64,000 bases of DNA, taken from Caprella mutica (lineage: Eukaryota > Arthropoda > Malacostraca > Amphipoda > Caprellidae). The notes under the pieces were generated by a model. That model saw only the letters and a program-made list of their open reading frames with translations. It was not told the DNA's origin and made no database searches. The DNA lies in the NCBI GenBank assembly GCA_947561585.1, contig CANNZV010001171.1:1-64000 (forward strand), read 5' to 3'. Each line of letters begins with the position of its first letter. Position 1 is the first letter of the stretch. Shown here piece after piece: positions 61,683 through 64,000 of this stretch. Made by a program: the position numbers and the translations under genes.

Positions 61683-62234
61683 ATGTATGTTACTTATATA
61701 TCAGTGTGGCTATTTTTAGTCCTTTCTTACTCTTTTCCGTCAGTGGTACTTTTGCATGTATATTTTTTGTCACCGATGAGTAATGGTCTACTGTCGCAAT
61801 CGCATATATTTTATAATATGTGTGTATTTGTGTACATTAGGTACATAAAAAATGGTCCTCGGCAATCTCTTGTATACATTGTGATACAGGCAGAATTGCT
61901 CCAGAGAACCTCGTGTAACAGCTTCTGCTTAATTTCTAGTCAAATTATGTCATGTTTTTGTACTTTTGTGATCAATTCATACTTGCACTGTTATATTTGT
62001 ATCACTTATCTGTCGCATTTCAATTTTTATTACTGTAGTAGTGAATATAGCCAAAACATTGTACTGTATGCTATTAATTTATGTAATTGTGTCAATAGTG
62101 TGTCCTATTGTAATCTATATTATTGTGATCACAGTTTCTCTTGTTTATATTACTGTGTCTCTTGTGTTTCTAAAGTTGTTCATTGTGTAAAACTGCCTCA
62201 CAATTTAATAGTGAATCACTTGCTAGACCAATGA
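61683..62234 (+). CDS. Extra cysteine-rich open frame between ORF1 and ORF2
   Basis: 183 codons from the first ATG, in the same frame as ORF1 and beginning 9 bp after its TGA. Without that stop, ORF1 would run on without a break for about 186 more codons. The other two forward frames here have stops roughly every 25-35 codons. The predicted protein has a hydrophobic N-terminus (VTYISVWLFLVLSYSF...) and 16 cysteines, mostly in the second half (NLYYCDHSFSCLYYCVSCV). It matches no family I know. Its stop overlaps the ORF2 start as ATGA (62,231-62,234), a layout suited to termination-reinitiation, as described for the SART1 LINE of Bombyx. Caution: the T-rich sense strand favours F, Y, C, S and L codons, the ATG context is weak (TTGATGT), and a 5'-leader-like spacer that is open by chance cannot be excluded. 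Confidence 0.4.
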   Translation: MYVTYISVWLFLVLSYSFPSVVLLHVYFLSPMSNGLLSQSHIFYNMCVFVYIRYIKNGPRQSLVYIVIQAELLQRTSCNSFCLISSQIMSCFCTFVINSYLHCYICITYLSHFNFYYCSSEYSQNIVLYAINLCNCVNSVSYCNLYYCDHSFSCLYYCVSCVSKVVHCVKLPHNLIVNHLLDQ

Positions 62235-64000
62235 TAGGTATTTCCGATAACTTGGATGATTTGATGAGGCAGGATCTGTGTCGTTATTATGAATTCTCTG
62301 AAATACAGAGCACGCAAGGTGAAACTAGTTTTATGATCATACACCAAAATATCCGGTCTTTCAATAAAAATTTTGATGAGTTTTCTGTTGCTTTAAAAAA
62401 CGTAGAACGCACCGTAGACGTTATTGTGTTAACGGAAACTTGGTTTAGGAGCGATGAATTCTCAGAGATTGTAGGTTTTAGATCTTTTCATACTTGTAGA
62501 GCGGATAGACTTGGAGGTGGAGTGTCTGTTTTTGTGAGGGATGGGTTGGATTTTGTAACGAGAGATGAACATTCTTATGTATCCGAATCTCTGGAAACAT
62601 GTGCAGTGGAGGTGATTCTAGACAGGCAAAATAATAGAAGACTGTCTGTAGTGGGAATGTACAGACCTCCAAATTCTTCTAAACAAAGATTCATTGAACA
62701 AACTCAGGGATTGCTTAATGTGTTTCAAAATAAAACGTGTGCTTTTGTAGGCGATTTCAACATTGACATTTTAAATGATGATGATAGTTCTGAATTGTCG
62801 AATGAAATGCACACTCATGGGTTCTATTCATTAATAACAATACCAACGCGGGTAACGGATACTAGTTCTAAGTGCATTGATAACATTTGGTACAATAAGG
62901 TTGATGTGTCTTTATGTGGCTCTTTTATTGTAGATATATCAGATCATTATCCTATTTTTGCCATTTTTAATATTTCTGTATCCACGTTTGTTGTCAAGAA
63001 TGTTATCCGCGATCTCTCTCCTAGTTCGATAGCTCGTTTTGTAGATTCGCTTTCACAATTAAATATTGATTATTCTACTCATTGCATGAATAAAAACGTC
63101 GACTATAAAACTGAATGGTTTACAAAATCTTTTTACACATTATATAACAAAAGCTGTCCTAAAAAAATCAAATATGTCTCGTCTAAAAGGCTGTCCAAGC
63201 CGTGGATTAATAATGTGCTTAGGAGGGAGATCAACGAAAAGCATTCTCTATTTAAAAGGTATAAGCAGGGTATGGTGTCCTTTCAGGTGTACAATCAATT
63301 TAAAAATAGACTATCTAAAACTTTATTAAATGCAAAAAAAGCCTACTTTACTTTTAAGTTCAATCAGAATCGAAATGATATTAAGGCAAATTGGAAAACT
63401 GTCAATGCTTTACTGAATAAAAGTAGAAAAACTCATCCTAATATTCTCATAATAGATGATCAAGAAATTGTTGATCCTAAAGATGTTGCAAATCATTTTG
63501 TCGACTACTTTTCTACTGTAGCAGTTGAGCTTGAAAGCACAATACCTGTCAGTGATGCCGATCCTTTGTATTTTGTTCCGCAACGTATAACTGACTCATT
63601 CTGGGCTTCGTCGGCGACAGCTGATGAGGTCATTACTATTGTTCGGAACATGAAAAATAAATCAGGTACAATTGACGTTATTCCTGTATTCGTATTTAAG
63701 TATGCAATATCTCCTATATCTTCTGTTATATGTGATATTTTCAACTCATCTATAGCTGAAGGCAATTTTCCGAAATCATTAAAATCAGCTCGGGTTGTAC
63801 CGATCTATAAGTCGAAGAATAGAAAGGTAGTGTCAAATTTTCGTCCTATATCTATTTTGTCGATTATGTCTAAACTTATGGAGAAATTAATGAAAAATCG
63901 TGTTGATTCGTTCCTTGAGAAGCATAAGATAATTTACAATAAGCAATTTGGATTTAGAGAGGGTTATGACACCTCTGATGCCATTTTGGAATTTGTTGAC
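62231..64000 (+). CDS. Non-LTR retrotransposon ORF2: AP endonuclease and reverse transcriptase (cut by window end)
   Basis: 590 codons open to the last base of the window. The APE-type endonuclease domain (residues about 30-245) has its catalytic motifs intact: QNIRS (N40), LTETW (E69), GMYRPP (Y144), GDFNID (D175, N177) and SDHYPI (D238, H239). A linker of about 250 residues follows, containing PWINNVLRREI and the KxxYF...N...W block. The reverse transcriptase begins at about residue 505 with FPKSLKSARVVPIYKSKN, VSNFRPISILSIMSKLMEKL and QFGFREGYDTSDAI. Motif A, the YxDD box and the C-terminus lie beyond the window. The sequence fits the CR1/Jockey group (Daphne/Crack-like by eye; not verified). 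The protein nicks target DNA and primes cDNA synthesis. With ORF1 intact as well, the copy may be young. The start overlaps the stop of the upstream frame (ATGA). Confidence 0.92.
   Translation, partial: MIGISDNLDDLMRQDLCRYYEFSEIQSTQGETSFMIIHQNIRSFNKNFDEFSVALKNVERTVDVIVLTETWFRSDEFSEIVGFRSFHTCRADRLGGGVSVFVRDGLDFVTRDEHSYVSESLETCAVEVILDRQNNRRLSVVGMYRPPNSSKQRFIEQTQGLLNVFQNKTCAFVGDFNIDILNDDDSSELSNEMHTHGFYSLITIPTRVTDTSSKCIDNIWYNKVDVSLCGSFIVDISDHYPIFAIFNISVSTFVVKNVIRDLSPSSIARFVDSLSQLNIDYSTHCMNKNVDYKTEWFTKSFYTLYNKSCPKKIKYVSSKRLSKPWINNVLRREINEKHSLFKRYKQGMVSFQVYNQFKNRLSKTLLNAKKAYFTFKFNQNRNDIKANWKTVNALLNKSRKTHPNILIIDDQEIVDPKDVANHFVDYFSTVAVELESTIPVSDADPLYFVPQRITDSFWASSATADEVITIVRNMKNKSGTIDVIPVFVFKYAISPISSVICDIFNSSIAEGNFPKSLKSARVVPIYKSKNRKVVSNFRPISILSIMSKLMEKLMKNRVDSFLEKHKIIYNKQFGFREGYDTSDAILEFVD

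Noticed and set aside
62478..63765. Minus-strand frames of 64 and 86 codons inside ORF2
   Set aside because: Antisense shadows of the endonuclease/RT frame.

Overview
This is an AT-rich, gene-poor, repeat-dominated stretch of a eukaryotic nuclear genome. The transposon set (CR1/Jockey-type LINEs, a Helitron beginning TCTATACTAATA, hAT, PIF/Harbinger-like and mariner-like MITEs) suggests an invertebrate, most likely an arthropod; I cannot name the species. There is no bacterial operon structure, no rRNA or tRNA gene that I can support, and no host protein-coding gene that I recognise with confidence.

Layout. 1-16,530 holds tandem arrays (11-bp GATA array, 15-bp, 24-bp, 22-bp and 32-bp minisatellites) between inverted-repeat elements, a 721-bp hAT remnant with an 8-bp target duplication, and a few unrecognised small ORFs. 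16,541-22,010 is one old LINE reverse-transcriptase pseudogene on the minus strand, cut into four pieces by three transposable elements. Their terminal inverted repeats are built of short tandem motifs, and one of them has itself received at least one and probably two further insertions. 22,011-35,760 continues the pattern: another such element (23,903-24,466), remnants of an A/C-rich LINE, minisatellites of 20 to 33 bp, a hairpin MITE, and a complete 273-bp Helitron. 35,761-60,489 is a single 24.7-kb satellite of about 1,124 copies of a 22-bp unit with a nested higher-order structure (65-mer plus 106-mer making a 171-mer of 3,762 bp; a larger copy displaced by 10,736 bp). 60,490-64,000 is the 5' part of an apparently intact non-LTR retrotransposon lying against the satellite edge: ORF1 (coiled coil plus L1-ORF1-like domain), an unexpected 183-codon open frame, and ORF2 (endonuclease, start of the reverse transcriptase) running off the window.

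The two strongest observations are as follows. (1) A family of elements shares termini of the form GGTGACC... / ...CTAGAACCn, has target duplications of about 8 bp, and has arms made of 12-15 bp motifs that differ completely from element to element. Two of its members sit in the LINE pseudogene in positions where removing them restores the reading frame. (2) The LINE at the right edge has an extra cysteine-rich open frame between ORF1 and ORF2, in the ORF1 frame just beyond its stop, whose own stop overlaps the ORF2 start as ATGA. The satellite is the third: more than 20 kb in strict 22-bp register.
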